64,000 bases of DNA from NCBI RefSeq assembly GCF_002127325.2, contig NC_035436.2, positions 28,609,163 through 28,673,162 on the forward strand, read 5' to 3'. The notes under the pieces were generated by a model. That model saw only the letters and a list, made by a program, of their open reading frames with translations, was not told the DNA's origin and did no database searches. The number at the start of each line of letters is the position of its first letter. Positions within the stretch are counted from its first letter, which is position 1. The position numbers and the translations under genes were made by a program. The stretch is from Helianthus annuus. Lineage: Eukaryota; Streptophyta; Magnoliopsida; Asterales; Asteraceae. This document shows positions 21,749 to 32,636 of this stretch, in pieces.

Positions 21749-23257
21749 GGAAACCGTTCGTGGTTTCCCCTCACTTTGTTCGAAATTTCAAAAATTTGCC
21801 GATGAGAGAAACATTTTCTTTGTCTTCTCCGACGATATTTCTTGAACTTCCGGTGAGGTTGATTTGAGTTTTTCGAACTTGTTTTGTTTCTCTGTCTTCT
21901 TTCCTGCATTCTGTTAATGGCTGAACCATCGGATGTTCACCATGCTGAGGGTGAAAACCCTGAATCCTCGCGGCCGGTGGTGGCAGAAGAAGAAGAAGGG
22001 GGGGCCCCCGGTGGTGGTTTACCGGTGCTAAAGTGGCCAAGGTCGTCATTCAATCGTCTGATCCTTGACGTCCAGATGCCCCCAGAATATGGGGCCCTTT
22101 ACCCATCGGAGGGTGACACCGGTGCCGATGCTCCGGCCGGTTACATTACTATGTGGGCCGATTTTTTTGGTGACTGTAATCTCCAGTTACCTTTGACTGT
22201 ATTCGTTGTTGAGGTTTTGGAGTGGTACAAGATCCACATTTCTCAACTGAGTCCGTTTGGTATGATCCGGATTCGGAATTTTGAATCAACTTTTCGTGCT
22301 CTTGGCATAGAGCCATCTGTTGGAGATTTCCGACGTTTTTATCAAATGACGGTATCCTTGGGGTTCTTTTCTTTCCGTCAACGGGATGGTAGTCCCAAAC
22401 TGATGACTCCTCCCAAGGGTATCACGAAGTGGAAAATGAAATTCTTTTATATCAAGGCTGCTGCAGTTGTTGTGAATATGACGTTTCGGAATGTGACCGA
22501 AACGATCATAACGGAAACCATTGCCGTCCCTAGTGTAAAGACGGTGGAGTGGTTTCCGCAGTTGCAGACCATTGAGTGGGTGAAGCTGAGCAACACACAG
22601 CTGTGGGTGTTGCGCATGATGCTGACAAGGATGAACAAGAAATCAAGGCTCGTGGTGCGGGAGAAAAGTGGTGGTATGTACTTTTCATTTGTTCGATTTT
22701 CCTTATACCCTTATGCGTTACTGACTTGTAAGTTTGCTATCAGAGGATGCTGCCCTATGGAGGATGTTTGCTTCAGATTTTGAGGGCAAGGTTGAAATAG
22801 TTGCTTGTGCGGATGATGAGGATGGGTTTAATGTCATCATCCGAGATAACTTCCGGGTGCCTGCTGAGGCCGCGTTGGCAGTTGACTTGCCGCGAGGCAA
22901 AGGTACATTTAGGAATTCTCTTTACCTGTGATAATGAAAATGGTTCCACCGACCCACCTTTTGGATGGTTTCCATGCAGGTGATCTTGGGGCCTTAGGGG
23001 ATCCTGACGAAAAGGGTGTGCCCAAGAAACAGGTGGTGAAAGGCGTGCGCTTTCGCCAGAAGAAAATACCAGAGGTTACTATTGTGCCTCATCTGGTGCC
23101 GCAGGCGGCAGGTATCTCTCATTCTTCTTTCCGTAGACACATGGATTACGTGATAGTATCTGATACCCTTGAGGGTTTGGGTGCAGCTGCGGGTTCGCAG
23201 TCTGCCGGTGGGAAGAGGCAAGTAGAGGAGACGGCCGCTGGTGCCGGTGAACCGAAA

Positions 23258-26200
23258 TGTCACACCCCCAAATTACCACATAGGGAGTGTCCCTGTTAGG
23301 CGTGTGACATACCAATAACGAGCCACCAATTACATTGAACCCATACAAGTTATAATTAAAATCCCCATTATTAATAAAAACATCTTCAACAAGTTTTAAA
23401 CGAAAATCAATAAGTTCAGCGGAAGCAAATAGTAAACGAAATTAAACTGTTTCAAAACCAAAGTATAGTATCAAGAAATCAGTCACATAAATCCTTCCTG
23501 TCGACCCATGACCACTCCAGCTACTCCAGACAGCAAGTTCCCCAATTCCAAGATACCTAACGACCTGCGAGCATGCAACAAGTGTATCAGACAACGCTGG
23601 TGAGTCCATAGTTTTACAAAAACGTTGGTTACCAAGTGTTTAGTTAATCCATTGAATTTAATTCCGAAAGTAATATTGAAAACGATGTTGATAATACCCC
23701 AATACAAGACGGCTTCTGATTATTTTGCCCTTTCTCCAATGCTCCTATCAAAGCATTGGTCATGACTAGGTCATTAGTTCAACACCCGTCCTCCCAGGAA
23801 CGGGGTGAGGTTGCCAAACCTAAGTAGCGCTACTAACTAATACCATGTTACCTTCCAGGTAACCAAACAACACGGAGGGACTTGAAAGGTGATAGGAAGA
23901 GTATATTATCCAACATTCCCGTTTTGACCCCAAAAGACTTATCCCTACCCGGGAAACCCACTGACTGTCCCAACCACCGGGACGCATGCTCAAGAGATGA
24001 ACTCACCTTTGGTTTGCTCGGTAAGATTAAAGCACGTATTCCAAGTTGATCAATTAGTCCCTATTACGATTTCCACTAATCGTTAGGATCTCATTCCACC
24101 AAACCACACATGAAACAACTTGTAACAATTAACACGTAGCCACAAAATAAACATTCGGATTTCATACATTTCACATAGCCCGTTTGCATCTCACCTATAC
24201 ACTTTGCAACATTTAAAAAAAATAATCAACTACTCTGTGCAACCCGGAGTTTCACTCGCGGCCCAAGACTTTACCAAGCCACCGCAATTACTACTTACCC
24301 AGCCCACTCGGCCAGGCCCAACTACTGGTCTGATTACTCAAGAAGTGGGCTTGGCTGGTGACCCGAGGTCACGCAGCCCAGCCAGAAGTTAAGTGGGCTA
24401 CGCAGCCCTTCAGTCTCTCAGCCCATCCCATTACACATGAGTTTATTAATTGAATTACATAACAACCCCAATTAATTAAAGTCATATTTCATTATTCGAT
24501 AAAGGCACATGTGAATCAAACAGATAATCATCACCTAATTATCAAATCATAAAATTCACAGCCTTACTAAAACAACCATATAAGACAAAACATAGTAAAT
24601 TCACAGATTCAAAACATGCAACCTAAAGGTGGGTTGTACCCTATGTACATATGGTTGTACATCTCCATTGAAACACAGCACCAAGATTTTGTCTATCCAA
24701 ATAATCAATGCAAAATCCTCATAGCAACAGTTTGTATCTCCAACTCCACAATTCAATGCAATATCTAAGGTTTCACATAATGCATTAACAAGATTCTAGC
24801 ACAAAATTAACTCATCACATAACCCATTCGAATCCGTTACTCACCTTGGTTTACCAGTTCCTCATCTCATCAATTTTTATCGTGATTTCACATGCATATA
24901 TATATATGTATGCAGTCAAACAACATTCCCTTTCTAAACCAATTAATCATGTTTCAGGTTCAATGTAGTTTTTATAAGACCGACATCATACCAGTCGCAC
25001 ACTTCAACGTGCGACCCGCTAACCGAACGATCCGATCTAAAAAGGTGCGACCCGTTAATTACGAGCCCGTTCAAAGAACACGGCCCACAACCATGTGTGC
25101 GAGCGGAGTGTGACTCGTATTAGGCCCATAGTCCAACAACAACGTGGCCCAGTCCTTGCTCGATCCTAAACCCAACCAAAAGTGCGGCTCACCACGGTAT
25201 GCGTCCCATGTGGAGGTGTGCGACTACACCGTGGTGTGCGGTCATGCATCCGTGGTTGTATGTTATGCGAATGTGTATAATCTACCAAGTGTCCGATATG
25301 CCGGTGTGCGACTAGGGGCGTGCTATTAGTTATATCATCACTATAAATTAATTAGATTAGTTTCACCAATTAACAGTTACCACTTCAATATGAATTCGGT
25401 CATATTGAGTCTTCTCCTATGCCATACAATTTGCCTTTAACCTTAACAATTTGTTTTTGCAAATATTATTCTCGTCATTTGACTGTAACCAACCCTTTCA
25501 ATATCATCGACATCAACACTTAAAACAGTTATTACCTCATACGTACATTATCACATGATTTCATTAATTAACATGTATTCTTAACTGGTAACATCTAAAA
25601 GCAACATTCATGCAATTAATTCCCCAACTGATTATCATAACAAGCTGGTAACAATTACAACTAATACATAGATGCATATCATATTCTCACTATCCGAATC
25701 TAATATACATGCAACCCTAATCAAGATACAATTCAACCGATAACGTACGCCACACCCGAGCCTATTTACTACACATATATAACACTTCACGTACACTCTC
25801 TTTGTAAATTAAGCACACATACAAACAAGATCACACATAATTCCTACGATTAATCCAACACACAAATACGATTATGTATTAACAAAGCTAGCGAGTAAAG
25901 GTTTGGCACAAACGCAAATCACTAACCGCGCGTTTTGATCCGGAAAGAGGCTGCTAACTCGAAGGGGAGGGGGTATCGTCTGCCGTCGACCCAAAGAGAT
26001 GTGGGGTTTCTTTTGCTGTGCGTGATCTTGAAAGAGAGAAGTAGGGGTTTGTTGCAACAAGATATATTGATATTATGGCACGTTCAATTAGATATAATGC
26101 TGACAAAACACAAGTGGGCCGGTTGTTACAAGGTGGGCCGGTTCTATGCCTTATACCAATGGGAGTAGGAAACCTAGGGAATTAGTTTAAAGAGGAGTTT

Positions 26201-26469
26201 GGTTTTTGGCTTAACATTTAATCAGATCCAATACCGTTAAGCAAACATAAAATATGTGAGTGTGGGTCGGTTTACTTGTTGAACCGAGGTAATGGGCTCA
26301 AGGGTATAGAGGCAGCCCACTCAAGCAAATAACACTACGGTGTGGCCCAATACTATAAATGTACGTTTGCCGAAACATACGAGCACGGGACATGTAATAA
26401 TAATAAACGTCAAGGAGTTGAGATCACCGGATTTAAACATTACTAACCTCGAAAGTTCGGGTTGTCACA
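23258..26469 (-). repeat. 3' LTR of nested gag-only element
   Basis: 3212 bp, TG...CA, nearly identical to 29423-32636. Small open frames inside it occur identically in the other LTR and show no known domain. Confidence 0.95.
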
Positions 26470-27160
26470 TCATCCCCAACTTGAAAGAAATTTCGTCCCG
26501 AAATTTGACAAGTAAGCACAGAAGAGTGAAGCGATAGAAACTCTACTTAACTATATGTAATACTACACAAATAATAATCACACATAATAATCAAGCATTA
26601 CACGCAATCACTAAGCATCCAGATAACTGCATAGACGCCACGTAAACCAAATTGTAAAAACAGGATTGCTAGGTCAGTTGGGTGCCACATCATCCCCAAC
26701 TTTAAGGGGATTTCGTCCCGAAATTCGCCAAGGATATCGAAAGTTGGTCCCACCATTTGAACAATCGGGTCTTCAAATTCAGAGGTAACAGAAGGAAATC
26801 GTTCCGCGACTTTGTTTCCCAAGAATTCACAGCTCCCAGCTGTGCTAAGGAGGTTGTAGTTACGCAGTCTTTGAAAATCTCATGATGAATCTGTGATAGT
26901 ATCCAGCGAACCCAAGGGATTGCTGTATCCCAGAAGGAAATCAGGATTTGCATAAGGTCAATTCTGAAATCCCACCTAACGATATGGAAGTAAACCAGAT
27001 AACTCTTCAGAAGACACGTCAGAAAATTCTCGAACAGCTGGAAGATCCTCGATCTTCCTTTCTTAAAGTGGCGAATCGATGACGAGAGCTAGAATAGCAG
27101 AGTAGCCCTTCCGTAGACACTTCTGGGCTTTCACGACTGAGACGATGCCAACAATGGCAC
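26470..27160 (-). other. Nested element: pre-RT remnant, deletion junction and duplicated polypurine region
   Basis: Around 27065-26980 the minus strand still reads EDLPAVREFSDV and EELSGL, the conserved segment just before RT in chromoviruses. RT through integrase are then missing (junction near 26950). The polypurine-like GTTGGGGATGA precedes the LTR at 26470-26482. A second copy with the adjoining CGGGACGAAAT-type sequence lies at about 26685-26730, 220 bp inside. Confidence 0.7.
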
Positions 27161-27500
27161 CACTACGATGATCTTAAACTGATAAGAATTCCCCACTGGG
27201 GAGAGGAATACGCACGATTTTCTTTTTGCAAAGAATTTCTGCTTGATACATAGATAACCAAGTCCATGTCAACGACCACGTCAAAACTTACAAGAGTATT
27301 GGGAAGTAGGTCAATGTCGAACACTTGACCCACGAGATCAAGTTTACAACCAAAAAGAACATGAGAAGCTTCTATCGATTTACTATCAGTTAATTCTACT
27401 ACATGCTTATTTACAAGAAAGGTGGAAGTCAGTCCTAACTGACGACTGAACCCTAAGGCACATAACTCTAATCGAAACAAGAGTCAAATAAAACAGAAGC
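27161..27500 (-). pseudogene. pol: Nested element: aspartic protease relic
   Basis: The minus strand reads VLFDSC where the protease should have D-S-G, a stop, then GFSRQLGLTSTFLVNKHVVEL, HVLFGCKLDLVGQVFDIDLL and SFDVVVDMD. This is a retropepsin-like domain that has lost its active site and frame. Confidence 0.75.
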
Positions 27501-27548
27501 AGGAAAAAAAAATCATTCAAAGAAGACGTACCGGTCTCAACATTGCCA

Positions 27549-28874
27549 TCATTGCGAGTCTCCCCCAGCGCCAATAGTAAATACTCTTCCACGTGCTCCG
27601 TTCCCACCATTGTTCCCATTGTTGCCGCTCCCAGTATTGTTGTTGTTGCCAGCATTCTGATTAAGCTGAGGGCAATCCCGCTTAAAATGACCCTCATCAC
27701 CACACTGAAAGCACCCCTTTTGATTTCCCTGGTTCTGTTGAGACTGTTGCCTCTCCTGTTGCTGTGGCTGCTGCTGCGGCTGCTTTGGAAGCCAGACCCT
27801 GCAATCTTTAGCCATATGACCCACCTTGTTGCACCTATGACATACCCGGGTGCACGACCCGCGATGGTGAAACATACACTTATCACACTTTGGTAACTTT
27901 CCCGCGTAAGAACCCTGATTTGAATTGTTGCTCTGATTCTGGTTCACAGAAGACGACTGGCTAAAACTATGGTGGGTGTTGTTGTCTGCCCTTTTCTGAG
28001 ATTGGCTGGCACTGGTAGCTTTATCAGTGTCATTCCATTTCCGCTTGTTAGCACTAGCAGGTGTGGTAGCTGTAGCAGTCGAGGTAGTAGCAGAAACACG
28101 TGGCGGCAAGTTGCCACGTTCGACCTCTTGGTCAGTAATCTTATGTGCCAAACGGACGATACGGGGCAGATTGTCTAGGTTTGCAGCAGTAACGTACCCC
28201 TTAACAGCTGGTGCTAAGCCCTTGAGATACAACTCAATTCGCCGAGGTGGGGGTCGAGACATGTTAGGGCACAAAGTTGCTAAATCATTAGACCTCCTAG
28301 TGTATGCTTCAATCTCAGATCCCTCCATTTTTAGATTGTAGAACTCGTTCTCCAGTTTCTGAATCTCATCACGAGGACAATACTCCTCTCGCAACAACTC
28401 CTTGAAATCATCCCAAGTAGTGGCATTCGCCATCTCGATGCCCAACATTTGTACTTGGGCATTCCACCAAGTTAAGGAACCATCCTCCAAAGTGCCTGTA
28501 GCATACTTCACTCGGTCCCCCACAGGACAGTTGCACATAGCAAATACTGATTCAGCCTTCTCGAACCAACGCAAGAGTCCCACAGCCCCTTCAGTCCCAC
28601 TGAAGGTCTGTGGCTTACAATCCATGAAAGTCTTAAACGTGCAAGCAGGTGGATTGTTTTGATTCGCAGGTTGACCTAAAACGAAGGGACGTACGACACA
28701 CAAGTAAGATTCGAGTATACGACACAAGGATAAAGAGTAATTGGCACATATCGTACCGGCCTGGTAAGCCGCTAGGGCTTCAGCTACACGAGTGTTGATC
28801 AAGTTGGTTAATTCAGCCTGCGTCATAGCAATGTGACCACGTCCACCACCTCGGCCTCCTCCACGTCCACTCAT
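27549..28874 (-). CDS. gag: Nested element: Gag (441 aa) with two zinc knuckles
   Basis: Structural protein of the virus-like particle. It starts MSGRGGGRGGGRGH. Residues about 85-260 form the retrotransposon gag core (FSGTEGAVGLLRWFEKAES, WWNAQVQMLG, LLREEYCPR, FYNLKMEGSEIEAYTRR). The C-terminal part is Gln/Asn-rich with CX2CX4HX4C knuckles CHRCNKVGHMAKDC and CFQCGDEGHFKRDC, preceded by a Cys/His cluster. The frame is intact. Oddly, codons about 40-66 interrupt the usual AYQAGQPANQNN: an 81-bp segment (28756-28676) starts GT, ends AG and contains no stop. Gag is the only intact protein the element encodes. Confidence 0.92.
   Translation of the reverse strand: MSGRGGGRGGGRGHIAMTQAELTNLINTRVAEALAAYQAGTICANYSLSLCRILESYLCVVRPFVLGQPANQNNPPACTFKTFMDCKPQTFSGTEGAVGLLRWFEKAESVFAMCNCPVGDRVKYATGTLEDGSLTWWNAQVQMLGIEMANATTWDDFKELLREEYCPRDEIQKLENEFYNLKMEGSEIEAYTRRSNDLATLCPNMSRPPPRRIELYLKGLAPAVKGYVTAANLDNLPRIVRLAHKITDQEVERGNLPPRVSATTSTATATTPASANKRKWNDTDKATSASQSQKRADNNTHHSFSQSSSVNQNQSNNSNQGSYAGKLPKCDKCMFHHRGSCTRVCHRCNKVGHMAKDCRVWLPKQPQQQPQQQERQQSQQNQGNQKGCFQCGDEGHFKRDCPQLNQNAGNNNNTGSGNNGNNGGNGARGRVFTIGAGGDSQ
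28676..28756 (-). other. 81-bp in-frame intron-like segment in gag
   Basis: On the minus strand it is bounded by G|GTACGATATG and CGTTTTAG|GT. Removing it joins AYQAG to QPANQNN, the arrangement expected for this gag family. Length is a multiple of three with no stop, so both spliced and unspliced forms would be read through. Confidence 0.6.
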
Positions 28875-29407
28875 GGTTCTATATAAGAGAAGGGAACAAT
28901 CTTAAGGGTCGAAATGAGGTAAAAGTCGAGTATCACATTGAAATCTACAAACTACCCAGTTTACACACAATAGGGCAGAACCATTCTCACGCTCGTTAAG
29001 CCGCACTGGGACTTGCATGCACCTCGCGTTATTATTATGTGTGCACCCATAATAATAAGGCGATTTGCATGCTTATCTCGGTGCCTCTTAACTTGCACTA
29101 AAAGGTTCCCCCACATTCAAACAGCAAGCGAAAGGTTCTATATGATCAAGAATTACAATAGTCGAAGGGAGGTGTCACACTAGTAGTTCACATAACAGGG
29201 GTTGGTAATGTAAGGGCTCATGCTGTTGTGCCAGGTGTGCATTCACGTGTAATGTTATACATAAGTGTACACTAGATATACTATGCAATAGTAACTGAGA
29301 AACGAACCTTGCAGTCTGGAGCTGAGTGTCATGGTCGATTTCGGTCCTGTTCGGTTATAGTCTGGTTTTATGAAAACATTTTAAAACCAAGTTCACTATA
29401 ACCAGTG

Positions 29408-29419
29408 GCTCTGATACCA
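29408..29419 (-). other. Primer-binding site of nested element
   Basis: The minus strand reads TGGTATCAGAGC, complementary to the 3' end of initiator tRNA-Met, three bases inside the 5' LTR. The stretch 28875-29407 between gag and this site is the untranslated leader. Confidence 0.92.
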
Positions 29420-29422
29420 AAC

Positions 29423-32400
29423 TGTCACACCCCCAAATTACCACATAGGGAGTGTCCCTGTTAGGCGTGTGACATACCAATAACGAGCCACCAATTACAT
29501 TGAACCCATACAAGTTATAATTAAAATCCCCATTATTAATAAAAACATCTTCAACAAGTTTTAAACGAAAATCAATAAGTTCAGCGGAAGCAAATAGTAA
29601 ACGAAATTAAACTGTTTCAAAACCAAAGTATAGTATCAAGAAATCAGTCACATAAATCCTTCCTGTCGACCCATGACCACTCCAGCTACTCCAGACAGCA
29701 AGTTCCCCAATTCCAAGATACCTAACGACCTGCGAGCATGCAACAAGTGTATCAGACAACGCTGGTGAGTCCATAGTTTTACAAAAACGTTGGTTACCAA
29801 GTGTTTAGTTAATCCATTGAATTTAATTCCGAAAGTAATATTGAAAACGATGTTGATAATACCCCAATACAAGACGGCTTCTGATTATTTTGCCCTTTCT
29901 CCAATGCTCCTATCAAAGCATTGGTCATGACTAGGTCATTAGTTCAACACCCGTCCTCCCAGGAACGGGGTGAGGTTGCCAAACCTAAGTAGCGCTACTA
30001 ACTAATACCATGTTACCTTCCAGGTAACCAAACAACACGGAGGGACTTGAAAGGTGATAGGAAGAGTATATTATCCAACATTCCCGTTTTGACCCCAAAA
30101 GACTTATCCCTACCCGGGAAACCCACTGACTGTCCCAACCACCGGGACGCATGCTCAAGAGATGAACTCACCTTAGGTTTGCTCGGTAAGATTAAAGCAC
30201 GTATTCCAAGTTGATCAATTAGTCCCTATTACGATTTCCACTAATCGTTAGGATCTCATTCCACCAAACCACACATGAAACAACTTGTAACAATTAACAC
30301 GTAGCCACAAAATAAACATTCGGATTTCATACATTTCACATAGCCCGTTTGCATCTCACCTATACACTTTGCAACATTTAAAAAAAATAATCAACTACTC
30401 TGTGCAACCCGGAGTTTCACTCGCGGCCCAAGATTTTACCAAGCCACCGCAATTACTACTTACCCAGCCCACTCGGCCAGGCCCAACTACTGGTCTGATT
30501 ACTCAAGAAGTGGGCTTGGCTGGTGACCCGAGGTCACGCAGCCCAGCCAGAAGTTAAGTGGGCTACGCAGCCCTTCAGTCTCTCAGCCCATCCCATTACA
30601 CATGAGTTTATTAATTGAATTACATAACAACCCCAATTAATTAAAGTCATATTTCATTATTCGATAAAGGCACATGTGAATCAAACAGATAATCATCACC
30701 TAATTATCAAATCATAAAATTCACAGCCTTACTAAAACAACCATATAAGACAAAACATAGTAAATTCACATATTCAAAACATGCAACCTAAAGGTGGGTT
30801 GTACCCTATGTACATATGGTTGTACATCTCCATTGAAACACAGCACCAAGATTTTGTCTATCCAAATAATCAATGCAAAATCCTCATAGCAACAGTTTGT
30901 ATCTCCAACTCCACAATTCAATGCAATATCTAAGGTTTCACATAATGCATTAACAAGATTCTAGCACAAAATTAACTCATCACATAACCCATTCGAATCC
31001 GTTACTCACCTTGGTTTACCAGTTCCTCATCTCATCAACTTTTATCGTGATTTCACATGCATATATATATATATGTATGCAGTCAAACAACATTCCCTTT
31101 CTAAACCAATTAATCATGTTTCAGGTTCAATGTAGTTTTTATAAGACCGACATCATACCAGTCGCACACTTCAACGTGCGACCCGCTAACCGAACGATCC
31201 GATCTAAAAAGGTGCGACCCGTTAATTACGAGCCCGTTCAAAGAACACGGCCCACAACCATGTGTGCGAGCGGAGTGTGACTCGTATTGGGCCCATAGTC
31301 CAACAACAACGTGGCCCAGTCCTTGCTCGATCCTAAACCCAACCAAAAGTGCGGCTCACCACGGTGTGCGTCCCATGTGGAGGTGTGCGACTACACCGTG
31401 GTGTGCGGTCATGCATCCGTGGTTGTATGTTATGCGAATGTGTATAATCTACCGAGTGTCCGATATGCCGGTGTGCGACTAGGGGCGTGCTATTAGTTAT
31501 ATCATCACTATAAATTAATTAGATTAGTTTCACCAATTAACAGTTACCACTTCAATATGAATTCGGTCATATTGAGTCTTCTCCTATGCCATACAATTTG
31601 CCTTTAACCTTAACAGTTTGTTTTTGCAAATATTATTCTCGTCATTTGACTGTAACCAACCCTTTCAATATCATCGACATCAACACTTAAAACAGTTATT
31701 ACCTCATACGTACATTATCACATGATTTCATTAATTAACATGTATTCCTAACTGGTAACATCTAAAAGCAACATTCATGCAATTAATTCCCCAACTGATT
31801 ATCATAACAAGCTGGTAACAATTACAACTAATACATAGATGCATATCATATTCTCACTATCCGAATCTAATATACATGCAACCCTAATCAAGATACAATT
31901 CAACCGATAACGTACGCCACACCCGAGCCTATTTACTACACATATATAACACTTCACGTACACTCTCTTTGTAAATTAAGCACACATACAAACAAGATCA
32001 CACATAATTCCTACGATTAATCCAACACACAAATACGATTATGTATTAACAAAGCTAGCGAGTAAAGGTTTGGCACAAACGCAAATCACTAACCGCGCGT
32101 TTTGATCCGGAAAGAGGCTGCTAACTCGAAGGGGAGGGGGTATCGTCTGCCGTCGACCCAAAGAGATGTGGGGTTTCTTTTGCTGTGCGTGATCTTGAAA
32201 GAGAGAAGTAGGGGTTTGTTGCAACAAGATATATTGATATTATGGCACGTTCAATTAGATATAATGCTGACAAAACACAAGTGGGCCGGTTGTTACAAGG
32301 TGGGCCGGTTCTATGCCTTATACCAATGGGAGTAGGAAACCTAGGGAATTAGTTTAAAGAGGAGTTTGGTTTTTGGCTTAACATTTAATCAGATCCAATA

Positions 32401-32636
32401 CCGTTAAGCAAACATAAAATATGTGAGTGTGGGTCGGTTTACTTGTTGAACCGAGGTAATGGGCTCAAGGGTATAGAGGCAGCCCACTCAAGCAAATAAC
32501 ACTACGGTGTGGCCCAATACTATAAATGTACGTTTGCCGAAACATACGAGCACGGGACATGTAATAATAATAAACGTCAAGGAGTTGAGATCACCGGATT
32601 TAAACATTACTAACCTCGAAAGTTCGGGTTGTCACA
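29423..32636 (-). repeat. 5' LTR of nested gag-only element
   Basis: 3214 bp partner of 23258-26469; TG...CA; followed by the right TSD CGAAA. Confidence 0.95.

Larger units (their letters stand above)
23258..32636 (-). mobile_element. Nested gag-only LTR retrotransposon (deletion derivative)
   Basis: 9379 bp, flanked by a perfect TSD CGAAA (23253-23257 and 32637-32641). Long LTRs of 3.2 kb surround only 2953 bp of internal DNA. That holds gag, a protease relic and the pre-RT motif, but no RT, RNase H or integrase. End sequences (TGTGACAACCCGAAC...GTGTGACA), primer site and gag fit a Ty3 chromovirus of the Tekay/Del type (inference). The LTRs differ by only nine substitutions and one 2-bp indel that I could find, so this is the youngest layer. 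With no pol it must have been moved in trans. Confidence 0.93.

Noticed and set aside
23258..32636. The 3.2-kb direct repeats as a segmental duplication
   Set aside because: TG...CA ends, a 5-bp TSD, a tRNA-Met primer site and internal gag show they are LTRs.
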